28,374 bases of DNA from Ruminococcus sp. CAG:254 (GTDB lineage: Bacteria; Bacillota; Clostridia; Oscillospirales; Ruminococcaceae). The notes below the pieces were generated by a model that did not search any database, was not told where the DNA came from, and saw nothing but the letters and a program-made list of their open reading frames with translations. The DNA lies in contig HF997942.1 in the NCBI GenBank assembly GCA_000433635.1, positions 33,038-61,411 of the forward strand, written 5' to 3'. The number at the start of each line of letters is the position of its first letter. Position 1 is the stretch's first letter. Positions 9,701-16,085 of the stretch are shown piece by piece. The translations under genes and the position numbers were made by a program.

Positions 9701-10330
9701 AACCTGAAGATTCGGGTAAAGGAAGGCGAAGAAATCGAAAAGGGTACTCGTCTGACCGAAGGGAACATCTTCCCGGGCGATATTCTGGCAGTTCTGGGCG
9801 TTCATGCGGTACAGGACTACATCATCAGCGAAGTGCAGAAGGTTTACCGTCTGCAAGGTGTTGATATCAACGATAAGCACATCGAAGTTATCGTACGCCA
9901 GATGCTGCGGAAGGTCAAGATTGAAGAATCTGGCAGCAGCTACTTACTGCCGGGCACGCTGATTGATAAGCGGAAGGTAGAAACCATTAACGAAGAACTG
10001 CGGGAACGGATGGCAAATGGTGAACCAGATGTAGAACTGGTTACCACTGCACCAGTACTGCAGGGTATTACCAAGGCATCCTCCAGCTCCGACAGCTTCC
10101 TGTCGGCAGCATCCTTCCAGGAAACCACAAAGGCTTTGACTGATGCGGCAATCCGTGGCAAGAGCGATATGCTGTATGGCTTGAAGGAAAATGTTATCAT
10201 TGGTAAGCTGATTCCTGCCGGAACAGGTATGGATGTTTATAACAATGTTCGGATTCAGAAGAATGAAACTCATTCGGAATATCTGGCACATCATATTGCA
10301 CCATATACCACCCCGAATGCAGAGAAGTAA
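6752..10330 (+). CDS. rpoC: DNA-directed RNA polymerase subunit beta'
   Basis: This is the 1192-residue partner of RpoB. The start is TTG 6752, chosen because AGGAGGG (6738-6744) is 7 bases upstream and the protein then begins MEFNTFESIKIGLASPE as in other Firmicutes. The N-terminal zinc site is C59, C61, C74 and C77. The catalytic magnesium loop NADFDGDQ is at 447-454. The second zinc site includes C868, C875 and C878 plus an earlier Cys in REQDCGTNEG. It is followed by the bridge/trigger-helix sequence IGEPGTQLTMRTFHTGG. The length matches short Firmicutes beta' subunits without large lineage insertions. It is expected to be translated from the rpoB mRNA. Confidence 0.98.
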   Translation: MEFNTFESIKIGLASPERIREWSYGAVTRPETINYRTQKPERDGLFCERIFGPTKDWECHCGKFKKIRFKGKVCDRCGVEVTRAKVRRERMGHIELAAPVSHIWYFKGTPSRIGQMLEISQKRLEEVLYFTKYIVLNPGNTELFKKQLLTEKEYLNYREKYGDEFEAAMGAEAIKKLLCEIDLEELSKELKEELVGLNSGQKRLKLLKRLEIVEAFRQSGNRPEWMILDVVPVIPPDIRPMVMLDGGRYATSDLNDLYRRVINRNNRLQRMLELDAPDIIVRNEKRMLQEAVDALIDNGRHGRPVTGPNNRALKSLSDMLKGKQGRFRQNLLGKRVDYSGRSVIVVGPELRMYQCGLPKEMALELFKPFVLKRLVDTKVIANIKSARKMVDRTSPEVWDALENVIKGHPVLLNRAPTLHRLGIQAFEPVLVEGRALKLHPLVCSAFNADFDGDQMAVHLPLSAEAQAEARFLMLAANNLLKPSDGRPVAVPTQDMVLGSYYLTMEKDGEKGEGKIFRDVNEALMAYNEGDVSIHAKIKVRITRDIGDKRVSQIIDCTVGRLIFNENIPQNLGYVDRTDSKHQFDLEIAFLVGKKQLGQIIDRCIKIHGTTTTSEVLDKIKATGFKYSTKAAITVAVCDAIIPKEKKDIIAAADAEVAEINNEYAYGYISAAEKSKRFIEIWNGATNDVTTALQNGLDRYNPIFMMADSGARGSISQIRQLAGMRGLIANTSGATIEMPIRSNYREGLNILEYFISSRGARKGLADTALRTADSGYLTRRLVDVSQDVIIREQDCGTNEGLEVYEISNGNEMIEPLGERLAGRYLVEDLRDPETGELLISKNKMLTESDAKKITEAGIERISIRSVLTCHAKQGVCAKCYGANLANGNLVCVGESVGVIAAQSIGEPGTQLTMRTFHTGGIASAEDITQGLPRVEELFESRHPKNAAILARLSGKVHIEEIKTARTIFVTNQTTGESESYPIHYNLKIRVKEGEEIEKGTRLTEGNIFPGDILAVLGVHAVQDYIISEVQKVYRLQGVDINDKHIEVIVRQMLRKVKIEESGSSYLLPGTLIDKRKVETINEELRERMANGEPDVELVTTAPVLQGITKASSSSDSFLSAASFQETTKALTDAAIRGKSDMLYGLKENVIIGKLIPAGTGMDVYNNVRIQKNETHSEYLAHHIAPYTTPNAEK

Positions 10331-10351
10331 TTAGACGCAAGCGAAAACAGG

Positions 10352-10390
10352 ATACCGCACTGGACGTTTTATCTGGTGCGGTATTCTTTA
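10352..10390 (+). terminator. Hairpin behind rpoC, partial terminator or attenuator
   Basis: ATACCGCAC (10352-10360) pairs perfectly with GTGCGGTAT (10376-10384) around a 15-base loop and is followed by TCTTTATAC. The T-run is poor and no clear promoter follows, so some read-through into the next two genes is likely. Confidence 0.5.
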
Positions 10391-10434
10391 TACTATCCTT
10401 ACAAGGGCTGGAAAAGAGAAGCGGAGGAATGACG

Positions 10435-10695
10435 ATGAAACAACGAATGTTAGCGTGGCTTTGTGCCGGCATCCTCGGGCTGGGCTGCTGGGGACTGCCA
10501 GCGGCAGCAGCAGACGACACCACCGAACCGACAACACAGGTGACAACAGAAGCGGAAACAGAAACGGAATCTTCCAAGTTCAGCACAAAAGATGTGGTAA
10601 CTGCTGTGATTGTATTCACGCTTGTAACCGCTGGAACAGCAACAGGGGTATTTGTGTTCCGGTGGAAAAAGCTGAAATCCTCCAGCCAGAAATAA
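10435..10695 (+). CDS. Small exported, membrane-anchored Thr/Glu-rich protein of unknown function
   Basis: This is an 86-residue protein that I do not recognise. An N-terminal signal peptide (residues 1-26, ending in a run of Ala) is followed by a short Thr/Glu-rich outer segment (27-50). A membrane helix (about 53-75) and a Lys/Ser-rich tail (WKKLKSSSQK) come last, giving an outside-to-inside topology. The start at ATG 10435 is preferred because GGAGG (10423-10427) is 7 bases upstream; the in-frame ATG at 10429 is only one base away from it. It lies between rpoC and a RING-like membrane protein gene (61 bases before that gene's ATG). The low-complexity ectodomain suggests a spacer or stalk. 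Function is unknown. Confidence 0.7.
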   Translation: MKQRMLAWLCAGILGLGCWGLPAAAADDTTEPTTQVTTEAETETESSKFSTKDVVTAVIVFTLVTAGTATGVFVFRWKKLKSSSQK

Positions 10696-10756
10696 AAAAC
10701 GGGGAATCACGATCAAATTCTGTGGAAACAGAATTGGAAAGGAAGTGCATTGCTTT

Positions 10757-11791
10757 ATGGCAGATTATACCGGACAATCCTGTTTTGTATGCCAAAAGCC
10801 ATTCGAGCCGGAGGATGATGTTGTTGTTTGCCCAGAATGCGGAACGCCTTACCATCGGGCTTGCTGGCAGCATTACGGGCACTGCATCAATGTGCATCTG
10901 CACGAAAACGGCGGAAGCTGGAAGCCGGTCGAAATTCCATTGCCAGAATCGGAAACAGCATCGGAAACACGCCGCTGCCCTCGCTGCGGAACGGAAAATC
11001 CTGTGCATCAGGCGTTCTGCGGACACTGCGGCATGATTTTAGAGGAGAACGGACAGCAGCAAACAGCACAGCAAAACCAGCAGACGTGGCAGCAAAGTGC
11101 ACAGGATATTTGCTGCGGATTAGACCCGAATGAGGACTATGAAGGAGAACGGCTGGAAGACCTTGCAAACTTTGTGCGGACGAATACTATTTATTATGTT
11201 CCGGCGTTTAAGAAGTTCCGAGAAACTGGCTCGAAACTTACCATGAATTTAATCAGTGCGGTGTTCCCACAACTGTATTTTGCCAGCCGGAAAATGTGGG
11301 GCATGACATTTCTGATTATCAGCGTGTTGCTGTTGTTGGATTTGCCGTCAGAACTGTATTCGTTTGTCACCAACAATGATTCGATTTTGAGCCAGCTGCA
11401 CAGCATGCAGCAGAGTATGAACAGCATGGGCGGTATGGGCAGCATGTATAACAATTTCCTGCAAGTGATGACAGAACAGATTCAATCATTCTGTACGGCA
11501 TTGCTGCCATATGAAACTGCTTTACATACGATGTATGTTATTTGTATGTATCTGAGTTTTGCAGTACGGGTATTGTTGTTTGCCTTTTCTAATTATATTT
11601 ATTATCGGTTTGTTTTGCGAAAAGTGCACAGAATCCGAGCGGAGGGGCTGCCCGAAGGCATGACCAAAGACCGGCTGCGAATGGCAGGCGGAACAAATTA
11701 CTGGTTCGTTCTGATTGCCATTCTGGCACAGTATGCGGTGACCGTTCTTGTAACGGCTCTGTTTCTGCTGGGCATCAGCATGGCGTTTTAA
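10757..11791 (+). CDS. RING-like zinc finger / zinc ribbon / DUF2628-like membrane protein
   Basis: This is a 344-residue protein from ATG 10757 (AAAGGAAG 11 bases upstream; a GTG at 10745 is in frame but overlaps that site). The N-terminus has a prokaryotic RING-like pattern: C9, C12, C25, C28, H33 and C36 (C-x2-C-x12-C-x2-C-x4-H-x2-C). A second zinc module is a C-x2-C pair at C74/C77 with C88/C91. A Gln-rich linker follows, then a segment like the DUF2628 family (about 138-200, FVRTNTIYYVPAFKKF then a first membrane helix). Next come a Met/Ser/Gly-rich loop and two more helices (about 262-285 and 320-342). The zinc modules should face the cytoplasm. RING domains are ubiquitin ligases in eukaryotes, but that activity must not be assumed here. 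The role is unknown; adaptor or sensor is a guess. Confidence 0.75.
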   Translation: MADYTGQSCFVCQKPFEPEDDVVVCPECGTPYHRACWQHYGHCINVHLHENGGSWKPVEIPLPESETASETRRCPRCGTENPVHQAFCGHCGMILEENGQQQTAQQNQQTWQQSAQDICCGLDPNEDYEGERLEDLANFVRTNTIYYVPAFKKFRETGSKLTMNLISAVFPQLYFASRKMWGMTFLIISVLLLLDLPSELYSFVTNNDSILSQLHSMQQSMNSMGGMGSMYNNFLQVMTEQIQSFCTALLPYETALHTMYVICMYLSFAVRVLLFAFSNYIYYRFVLRKVHRIRAEGLPEGMTKDRLRMAGGTNYWFVLIAILAQYAVTVLVTALFLLGISMAF

Positions 11792-11837
11792 GGTCGGGAA
11801 TTTTGTAAAAAAAATTCCGAAAAAACCAGAAAAATGC

Positions 11838-11866
11838 TTGACAAGTCGAGCAGAGTTTGCTATAAT
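11838..11866 (+). promoter_or_regulatory. Consensus promoter of the rpsF-ssb-rpsR operon
   Basis: TTGACA (11838-11843), a 17-base spacer and TATAAT (11861-11866) are a perfect match to the vegetative consensus. The predicted start is near 11873, giving a leader of about 50 bases. A weak A/T-rich hairpin (11797-11804 with 11811-11818) lies just upstream, behind the previous gene. Confidence 0.92.
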
Positions 11867-11881
11867 AGATATGTTATCCTT

Positions 11882-11899
11882 GCTTGCACAATTGCAGGC
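11882..11899 (+). promoter_or_regulatory. Leader hairpin in the rpsF 5' UTR
   Basis: GCTTGCA (11882-11888) pairs with TGCAGGC (11893-11899), including one G-U pair, around CAAT. It lies between the predicted start site and the ribosome site AAGGAGG. rpsF mRNAs of many bacteria carry a leader bound by the S6:S18 dimer, and the position fits, but I cannot confirm the conserved CCG bulge here. Confidence 0.35.
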
Positions 11900-11925
11900 G
11901 AAATCCAGAAGGAGGTGTTTTTAAC

Positions 11926-12219
11926 GTGGCAAAGTTGAATGCAAAGTATGAGCTGATGGCTGTTTACAGCCTGGCAAAGGGTGAAGAAGTTGCAAAGGAA
12001 CTGGTTGAAAAGTTCAAGAGCAAGATCGAAGCAGCAGCCACACTGGACGAAGTGAACGAGTGGGGCAAGCGGAAGCTCGCATACCCGATCAACGATGAAC
12101 CGGACGGCTATTACGCACTGTATAGCTTCACAGCAACACCGGATTTTCCGGCTGAACTGGAACGTGTCCTGAACATCACAGACGGCGTTCTGCGGTTCTT
12201 GGTAACTGTTACAGAATAA
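11926..12219 (+). CDS. rpsF: 30S ribosomal protein S6
   Basis: This 97-residue small-subunit protein dimerises with S18 on the 16S rRNA central domain. It starts at GTG 11926, with AGGAGG ending 10 bases upstream, giving MAKLNAKYELMAVYSL. A TTG start further upstream at 11884 would add unrelated residues and lies in the leader hairpin. The family core is clear: YELMAVY, EWGKRKLAYPINDEPDGYYALYSF and the ending LNITDGVLRFLVTV. First gene of the classical rpsF-ssb-rpsR operon. A tiny ACCG/CGGT stem plus T-run (about 12229-12248) follows, probably too weak to stop transcription. Confidence 0.97.
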   Translation: MAKLNAKYELMAVYSLAKGEEVAKELVEKFKSKIEAAATLDEVNEWGKRKLAYPINDEPDGYYALYSFTATPDFPAELERVLNITDGVLRFLVTVTE

Positions 12220-12278
12220 GACGTCTTTACCGATAGAACGGTTTTTTTGAAAAAATATGCGGAAAGGAATGGAATGGG

Positions 12279-12818
12279 ATGCTGAATAAAGTGATTCTGA
12301 TGGGTAGATTGTGTGCTGACCCAGATTTCCGGCAGACACAAAGCGGCATTGCTGTATGCAGAATTCGAGTTGCCATCGACCGACCATATACGTCAAAGTC
12401 CACCGGAGAACGGCAGGCTGATTTTATCAATGTTGTTTGCTGGCGGCAACAGGCAGAATTTGTAAGTCGATATTTCCATAAGGGTTCAATGATCATTGTG
12501 GAAGGCAGACTGCAAAATTCGGATTATACCGATGGAAATGGTGTGAAGCACTATTCGATGGAAGTTCAGGCGGACAATGTGACCTTCGGGGAAACCAGAG
12601 CCGCTGCACAGGCAAATGGAAACTATACTGCACCATCCAATCAGAGCGGCTATCAGTATCAGACGCAGTACCAGCAGCAGCCATCTGCACCGCAGGCAGC
12701 TCCACAGCAGCCAGCAGCAGCTCCGGCTCCGCAGCAGCAGAACAATTCTGTTCCGATCCAATTGGGCGATCTGAGCGATTTTGAAGAAATCCTCAGCGAT
12801 GGAGAAGTACCGTTCTAA
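12279..12818 (+). CDS. ssb: Single-stranded DNA-binding protein
   Basis: This 179-residue protein binds ssDNA during replication, recombination and repair. An N-terminal OB fold (about 1-105) carries MLNKVILMGRL, the FINVVCWRQQAEF core and GSMIIVEGRLQ. A Gln/Ala/Pro-rich flexible linker (about 118-157) follows. The last residues, DFEEILSDGEVPF, are the acidic partner-binding tip with the usual terminal Pro-Phe. The start ATG 12279 has GGAAAGGAATGG upstream. It sits between the S6 and S18 genes, as in most Firmicutes, and shares their promoter. Confidence 0.97.
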   Translation: MLNKVILMGRLCADPDFRQTQSGIAVCRIRVAIDRPYTSKSTGERQADFINVVCWRQQAEFVSRYFHKGSMIIVEGRLQNSDYTDGNGVKHYSMEVQADNVTFGETRAAAQANGNYTAPSNQSGYQYQTQYQQQPSAPQAAPQQPAAAPAPQQQNNSVPIQLGDLSDFEEILSDGEVPF

Positions 12819-12875
12819 TCAAAATTGCAGAAAACAAAAACGAAACTTGCGAAATGCAGTTAGGAGGATTTGACC

Positions 12876-13115
12876 ATGGAAAGAGCACCAAGAATGGGCG
12901 GAAAAAGACCGAGAAAAAAGGTCTGCATGTTCTGCGTAGACAGAGTAGATGTCATTGATTACAAGGACATCGCAAAGCTGAGAAAGTGCATGACAGAACG
13001 GGCAAAGATTTTGCCGAGAAGAGTGACTGGCACTTGTGCATATCATCAGCGGAAGCTGACCACAGCAATCAAGAGAGCAAGACACGTTGCACTGCTGCCG
13101 TATGTAAGCGACTAA
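12876..13115 (+). CDS. rpsR: 30S ribosomal protein S18 (cysteine-containing form)
   Basis: This 79-residue binding partner of S6 on the 30S platform starts at ATG 12876, with AGGAGG upstream; an in-frame TTG at 12870 is inside the spacing region. Conserved features are KVCMFCVDRVDVIDYKD, LRKCMTERAKILPRRVTGTC and YHQRKLTTAIKRARHVALLPY. The C17/C20 pair together with C54 and H57 could bind zinc, marking a zinc-type S18 rather than the zinc-free paralogue seen in some bacteria. Last gene of the operon, followed by a strong terminator. Confidence 0.97.
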   Translation: MERAPRMGGKRPRKKVCMFCVDRVDVIDYKDIAKLRKCMTERAKILPRRVTGTCAYHQRKLTTAIKRARHVALLPYVSD

Positions 13116-13140
13116 GCAGTACAAGTTGTGTACGATAGAG

Positions 13141-13178
13141 AAAGACGTTTCTTCGGAAGAAGAGGCGTCTTTTTTGTT
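13141..13178 (+). terminator. Intrinsic terminator of the rpsF operon
   Basis: AAAGACG (13141-13147) pairs with CGTCTTT (13166-13172). An inner TTCTTC/GAAGAA extension closes on a short loop, and a run of Ts follows. A second perfect palindrome, TTTCCAAA-TAA-TTTGGAAA (13184-13202), lies just beyond; its role is unclear. Confidence 0.88.
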
Positions 13179-13261
13179 GTATTTTTCCAAATAATTTGGA
13201 AACTGAAAAAGTTCATTCATTGTTTAAAAATAAATTTCTTCCGATTCTTTGGAGAAATCCC

Positions 13262-13290
13262 TTGATTTTTTGGCTGGCTTGTCGTATAAT
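13262..13290 (+). promoter_or_regulatory. Promoter of the 56-residue membrane protein gene
   Basis: TTGATT (13262-13267), a 17-base spacer and TATAAT (13285-13290). The predicted start is near 13297, about 44 bases ahead of the ATG at 13341. Confidence 0.82.
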
Positions 13291-13340
13291 AGAAAGGAAC
13301 GTGTTTCGACTCAACATCGACAAGGAGGGCAGGCATTACT

Positions 13341-13511
13341 ATGAAAAAGAAAAAATCATCCGCTCAAGGACTTCCGGAATATACAGGACGTTACCCAAAA
13401 CCGAAGCTGCGATTTCGCCTGCGGGTTGTTTTCTTCATTTTTTTATCTTGTTTGCTGATAGGACTTGTTTTCTATCTGCTTGGTGTAAATTTTGATTTGT
13501 TTTCCTATTAA
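13341..13511 (+). CDS. Small single-pass membrane protein of unknown function (56 residues)
   Basis: This is a short gene that length cut-offs tend to drop. ATG 13341 is preceded by AAGGAGGG at 13322-13329. The frame reads MKKKKSSAQGLPEYTGRYP, then a basic patch (KPKLRFRLR), one membrane helix (about residues 29-48, VVFFIFLSCLLIGLVFYLLG) and a short tail ending FDLFSY. The positive N-terminal part should stay in the cytoplasm. It has its own promoter and a hairpin with a T-run after the stop, so it is an independent unit between the rpsF operon and nrdD. I do not recognise a family. Small cytoplasmic-basic, single-helix proteins often act as regulators or adaptors of membrane complexes, but nothing here shows a partner. 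Confidence 0.78.
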   Translation: MKKKKSSAQGLPEYTGRYPKPKLRFRLRVVFFIFLSCLLIGLVFYLLGVNFDLFSY

Positions 13512-13516
13512 ATTCC

Positions 13517-13536
13517 GAAGAAGCAATGCTTTTTTC
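13517..13536 (+). terminator. Terminator of the small membrane protein gene
   Basis: GAAGAAGC (13517-13524) pairs with GCTTTTTTC (13528-13536) around AAT, with the T-run in the 3' arm. It lies immediately behind the stop codon and ahead of the nrdD promoter. Confidence 0.6.
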
Positions 13537-13545
13537 GTTTTCCTA

Positions 13546-13574
13546 TTGACAATTCCGAAAAAATGCGTTATACT
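13546..13574 (+). promoter_or_regulatory. nrdD promoter
   Basis: TTGACA (13546-13551), a 17-base spacer and TATACT (13569-13574). The predicted start is near 13581. I looked for paired NrdR boxes (ACACWATATATWGTGT) around it and saw only a partial resemblance at about 13624-13640. Confidence 0.85.
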
Positions 13575-13580
13575 GGATAG

Positions 13581-13622
13581 GCAGCCGTAAAGTACTAGAT
13601 ACATGGTTACTTTACCGGCTGC
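13581..13622 (+). promoter_or_regulatory. Long stem-loop at the predicted 5' end of the nrdD mRNA
   Basis: GCAGCCGTAAAGTA (13581-13594) pairs with TACTTTA (13608-13614) and CGGCTGC (13616-13622), 14 base pairs with a single bulged C at 13615 and a 13-base loop. It would begin at or within a base or two of the transcript start. It is not followed by a clean T-run. It may protect the mRNA 5' end or act in regulation. Confidence 0.6.
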
Positions 13623-13663
13623 TCTACTATATTTTGTATATGTAAAGGGGAGCGTTCGCACTT

Positions 13664-15982
13664 ATGATTTCTTATATTATTAAACGTGACGGCAGAAGAG
13701 AGTCGTTTGATTTAGACAAGATTGCAAATGCGGTATTTCGTGCAGCCCAGTCTGTTGGCGGAACAGATGCAGCCATGGCGAGAGATGTTGCCGAAAAAAC
13801 CTGTGCATTGTATGAACAGCTGCACGGCAGTCAAGAACCGACCGTAGAAGAAATTCAGGACTTGGTAGAAAAAGAACTGATTGAGTGTGGACACGCCCAA
13901 ACTGCAAAGGCATATATTTTATATCGCTATGAGCGTACCAGAGATCGGGAAGTCAAATCCAATCTCATGAAGATTATGAATGAGCTGACGTTTGATTCTG
14001 CAAAAGATAGCGACATCAAGCGGGAAAATGCCAACATTGATGGCGATACCGCAATGGGCACGATGCTGAAGTATGGTTCTTCCGCTGCGAAGGAATTCTA
14101 TGAGATGCGAGTTCTGAAGCCGGAACACGCTAAGGCTCACCGGAACGGCGACATTCATATTCATGACTTGGATTTCCTGACGCTGACAACAACCTGCTGC
14201 CAGATTGACTTGATTCAGCTGTTTCAGCATGGTTTCTCGACTGGCCATGGTTTCCTGAGAGAACCAAACGATATTTCCAGTTATTCCGCTCTGGCTTGCA
14301 TTGCGATTCAGTCCAACCAGAACGACCAGCACGGCGGACAGAGCGTCCCGAACTTTGATTATGCAATGGCTGGCGGCGTTAAGAAAACTTACCGGAAACG
14401 GTACTTACAGAATGTTGCAAGAGCACTGGAACTCTTGACCGACATCGAAGAACCACAGGCATTTGTAAAGTCCTATGCGGCTGCTATTCAGCAGGAAACG
14501 GGTCTGATTCCTTGTCTGGCAAATAACAACGGTTATCAGGAAGCAGAAGCACAAAAGCTCTCTGAACGGCTGACAGCCGACCAGATTGCAACCATACAGG
14601 CGTTTGCAAAGAAGAATGCTTATCGGGAAACCAACCGTGCAACCTATCAGGCAATGGAAGCCCTGATTCACAACCTGAACACCATGAACAGCCGTGCAGG
14701 GGCACAGACACCGTTCAGTTCCATTAACTACGGAACAGATACCACACCGGAAGGCAGAATGGTCATTGAAAATGTCCTGCTGGCGGAAGAAGCTGGCTTG
14801 GGTAACGGCGAAACACCGATTTTCCCGATTCACATTTTCAAGGTAAAAGAAGGCGTGAACTACAACAAGGAAGACCCGAACTATGATATGTTTAAGCTGG
14901 CATGTCGGGTTTCTGCAAAGCGGTTATTCCCGAACTTTGCATTCTTGGATGCACCGTATAACCTCCAGTATTACAAGCCGGGCGACTACCGGACGGAAAT
15001 TGCCTATATGGGCTGCCGCACCAGAGTGATCGGCAACGAATATGACCCGACCCGTGAAATTGTAACGGGCAGAGGCAACCTGAGCTTTACATCAATCAAC
15101 CTCCCACGGCTGGCAATCAAAGCAAATGGGGATATTGATAAATTCTTCACGCTGTTGAACAACATGATGGATTTGACCATTGAACAGCTGACAGACCGGT
15201 TTGCAATCCAGTGCCAGAAGAAAGTACGGAACTACCCGTTCCTGATGGGACAGGGCGTTTGGTTGGATTCTGAGGGGCTTGGCCCAGATGATTCCGTTGC
15301 AGAAGTTCTGAAGCACGGAACGCTTTCTGTAGGCTTTATCGGCTTGGCAGAAACCTTGAAGGCATTGATTGGCAAGCATCACGGTGAGAGTGCAGAAGCA
15401 CAGGAATTGGGCTTGAAGATTATTCAGACGATGCGAGATCGTACCGATTTGGAATCGAAGAAAACGGGCTTGAACTTCTCTGTTCTGGCAACGCCAGCAG
15501 AAGGGTTATCTGGTCGATTCGTTCGGATGGATCGGGAACGGTATGGTGTGATCCCGGGCGTAACGGATCGGGATTATTACACCAACTCATTCCATGTTCC
15601 GGTTTACTATCCGATTCGGGCAGTGGACAAGATTCGTCTGGAAGCTCCGTATCACGCCCTTACAAACGGCGGACATATCAGCTATGTAGAAATGGACGGC
15701 GACCCTGTACAGAACGTGGCTGCGTTTGAGAAGGTCATTCGCTGCATGAAAGAAGCAGGGATTGGTTATGGCTCTGTGAACCATCCAGTTGACCGTGACC
15801 CTTGCTGTGGCTTTACAGGCATTATCGGCGATAGCTGCCCGCAGTGCGGCAGAACAGAACACAGCGGTGATGTTGGCTTTGAACGGATTCGGAGAATCAC
15901 CGGCTATCTGGTTGGTACACTCGATCGGTTTAACGATGCAAAGCGAGCAGAAGAACATGACCGTGTGAAACACGCTTTATAA
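13664..15982 (+). CDS. nrdD: Anaerobic (class III) ribonucleoside-triphosphate reductase
   Basis: This 772-residue glycyl-radical enzyme makes dNTPs from NTPs without oxygen, with formate as the usual reductant. An N-terminal ATP-cone (about 1-95) provides allosteric control. The catalytic body has the neighbouring cysteines C178/C179 (TTTCCQID) and the presumed thiyl cysteine C451 in AYMGCRTRV. The C-terminal zinc region includes C715, C725 and C728 (CCGFTGIIGDSCPQCG). The glycyl radical loop RITGYLVGTLDRFNDAKR holds the radical Gly at about 747. ATG 13664 has AAAGGGGAG upstream. Its activase gene nrdG follows. This marks an anaerobic lifestyle. Confidence 0.97.
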   Translation: MISYIIKRDGRRESFDLDKIANAVFRAAQSVGGTDAAMARDVAEKTCALYEQLHGSQEPTVEEIQDLVEKELIECGHAQTAKAYILYRYERTRDREVKSNLMKIMNELTFDSAKDSDIKRENANIDGDTAMGTMLKYGSSAAKEFYEMRVLKPEHAKAHRNGDIHIHDLDFLTLTTTCCQIDLIQLFQHGFSTGHGFLREPNDISSYSALACIAIQSNQNDQHGGQSVPNFDYAMAGGVKKTYRKRYLQNVARALELLTDIEEPQAFVKSYAAAIQQETGLIPCLANNNGYQEAEAQKLSERLTADQIATIQAFAKKNAYRETNRATYQAMEALIHNLNTMNSRAGAQTPFSSINYGTDTTPEGRMVIENVLLAEEAGLGNGETPIFPIHIFKVKEGVNYNKEDPNYDMFKLACRVSAKRLFPNFAFLDAPYNLQYYKPGDYRTEIAYMGCRTRVIGNEYDPTREIVTGRGNLSFTSINLPRLAIKANGDIDKFFTLLNNMMDLTIEQLTDRFAIQCQKKVRNYPFLMGQGVWLDSEGLGPDDSVAEVLKHGTLSVGFIGLAETLKALIGKHHGESAEAQELGLKIIQTMRDRTDLESKKTGLNFSVLATPAEGLSGRFVRMDRERYGVIPGVTDRDYYTNSFHVPVYYPIRAVDKIRLEAPYHALTNGGHISYVEMDGDPVQNVAAFEKVIRCMKEAGIGYGSVNHPVDRDPCCGFTGIIGDSCPQCGRTEHSGDVGFERIRRITGYLVGTLDRFNDAKRAEEHDRVKHAL

Positions 15983-16014
15983 TGGCTGAATATAGAAATA
16001 GTATGTATGATTGA

Positions 16015-16056
16015 AAATTCCTGTAAGTGGAAGTAGTTCTGCTTACAGGAATTTTT
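16015..16056 (+). terminator. Terminator-like hairpin between nrdD and nrdG
   Basis: AAATTCCTGTAAG (16015-16027) and CTTACAGGAATTT (16042-16054) pair perfectly over 13 bases with a 14-base loop, and Ts follow. It lies 32 bases after the nrdD stop and 29 before the nrdG start. It would lower nrdG expression relative to nrdD or protect the nrdD 3' end. Confidence 0.78.
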
Positions 16057-16085
16057 GCGGATAAAAACGAGAAAGGCAGGGGCTT

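Noticed and set aside
7319..9880. 853-codon open frame antisense to rpoC
   Set aside because: Same reason: opposite strand of a highly biased, conserved gene, with low-plausibility protein composition and no start signals.
12229..12248. Terminator between rpsF and ssb
   Set aside because: The stem has only four base pairs before the T-run, too weak to call, and the genes form a conserved operon.
13624..13640. NrdR-box-like sequence ahead of nrdD
   Set aside because: Only one partial match to the 16-base consensus and no properly spaced second box.
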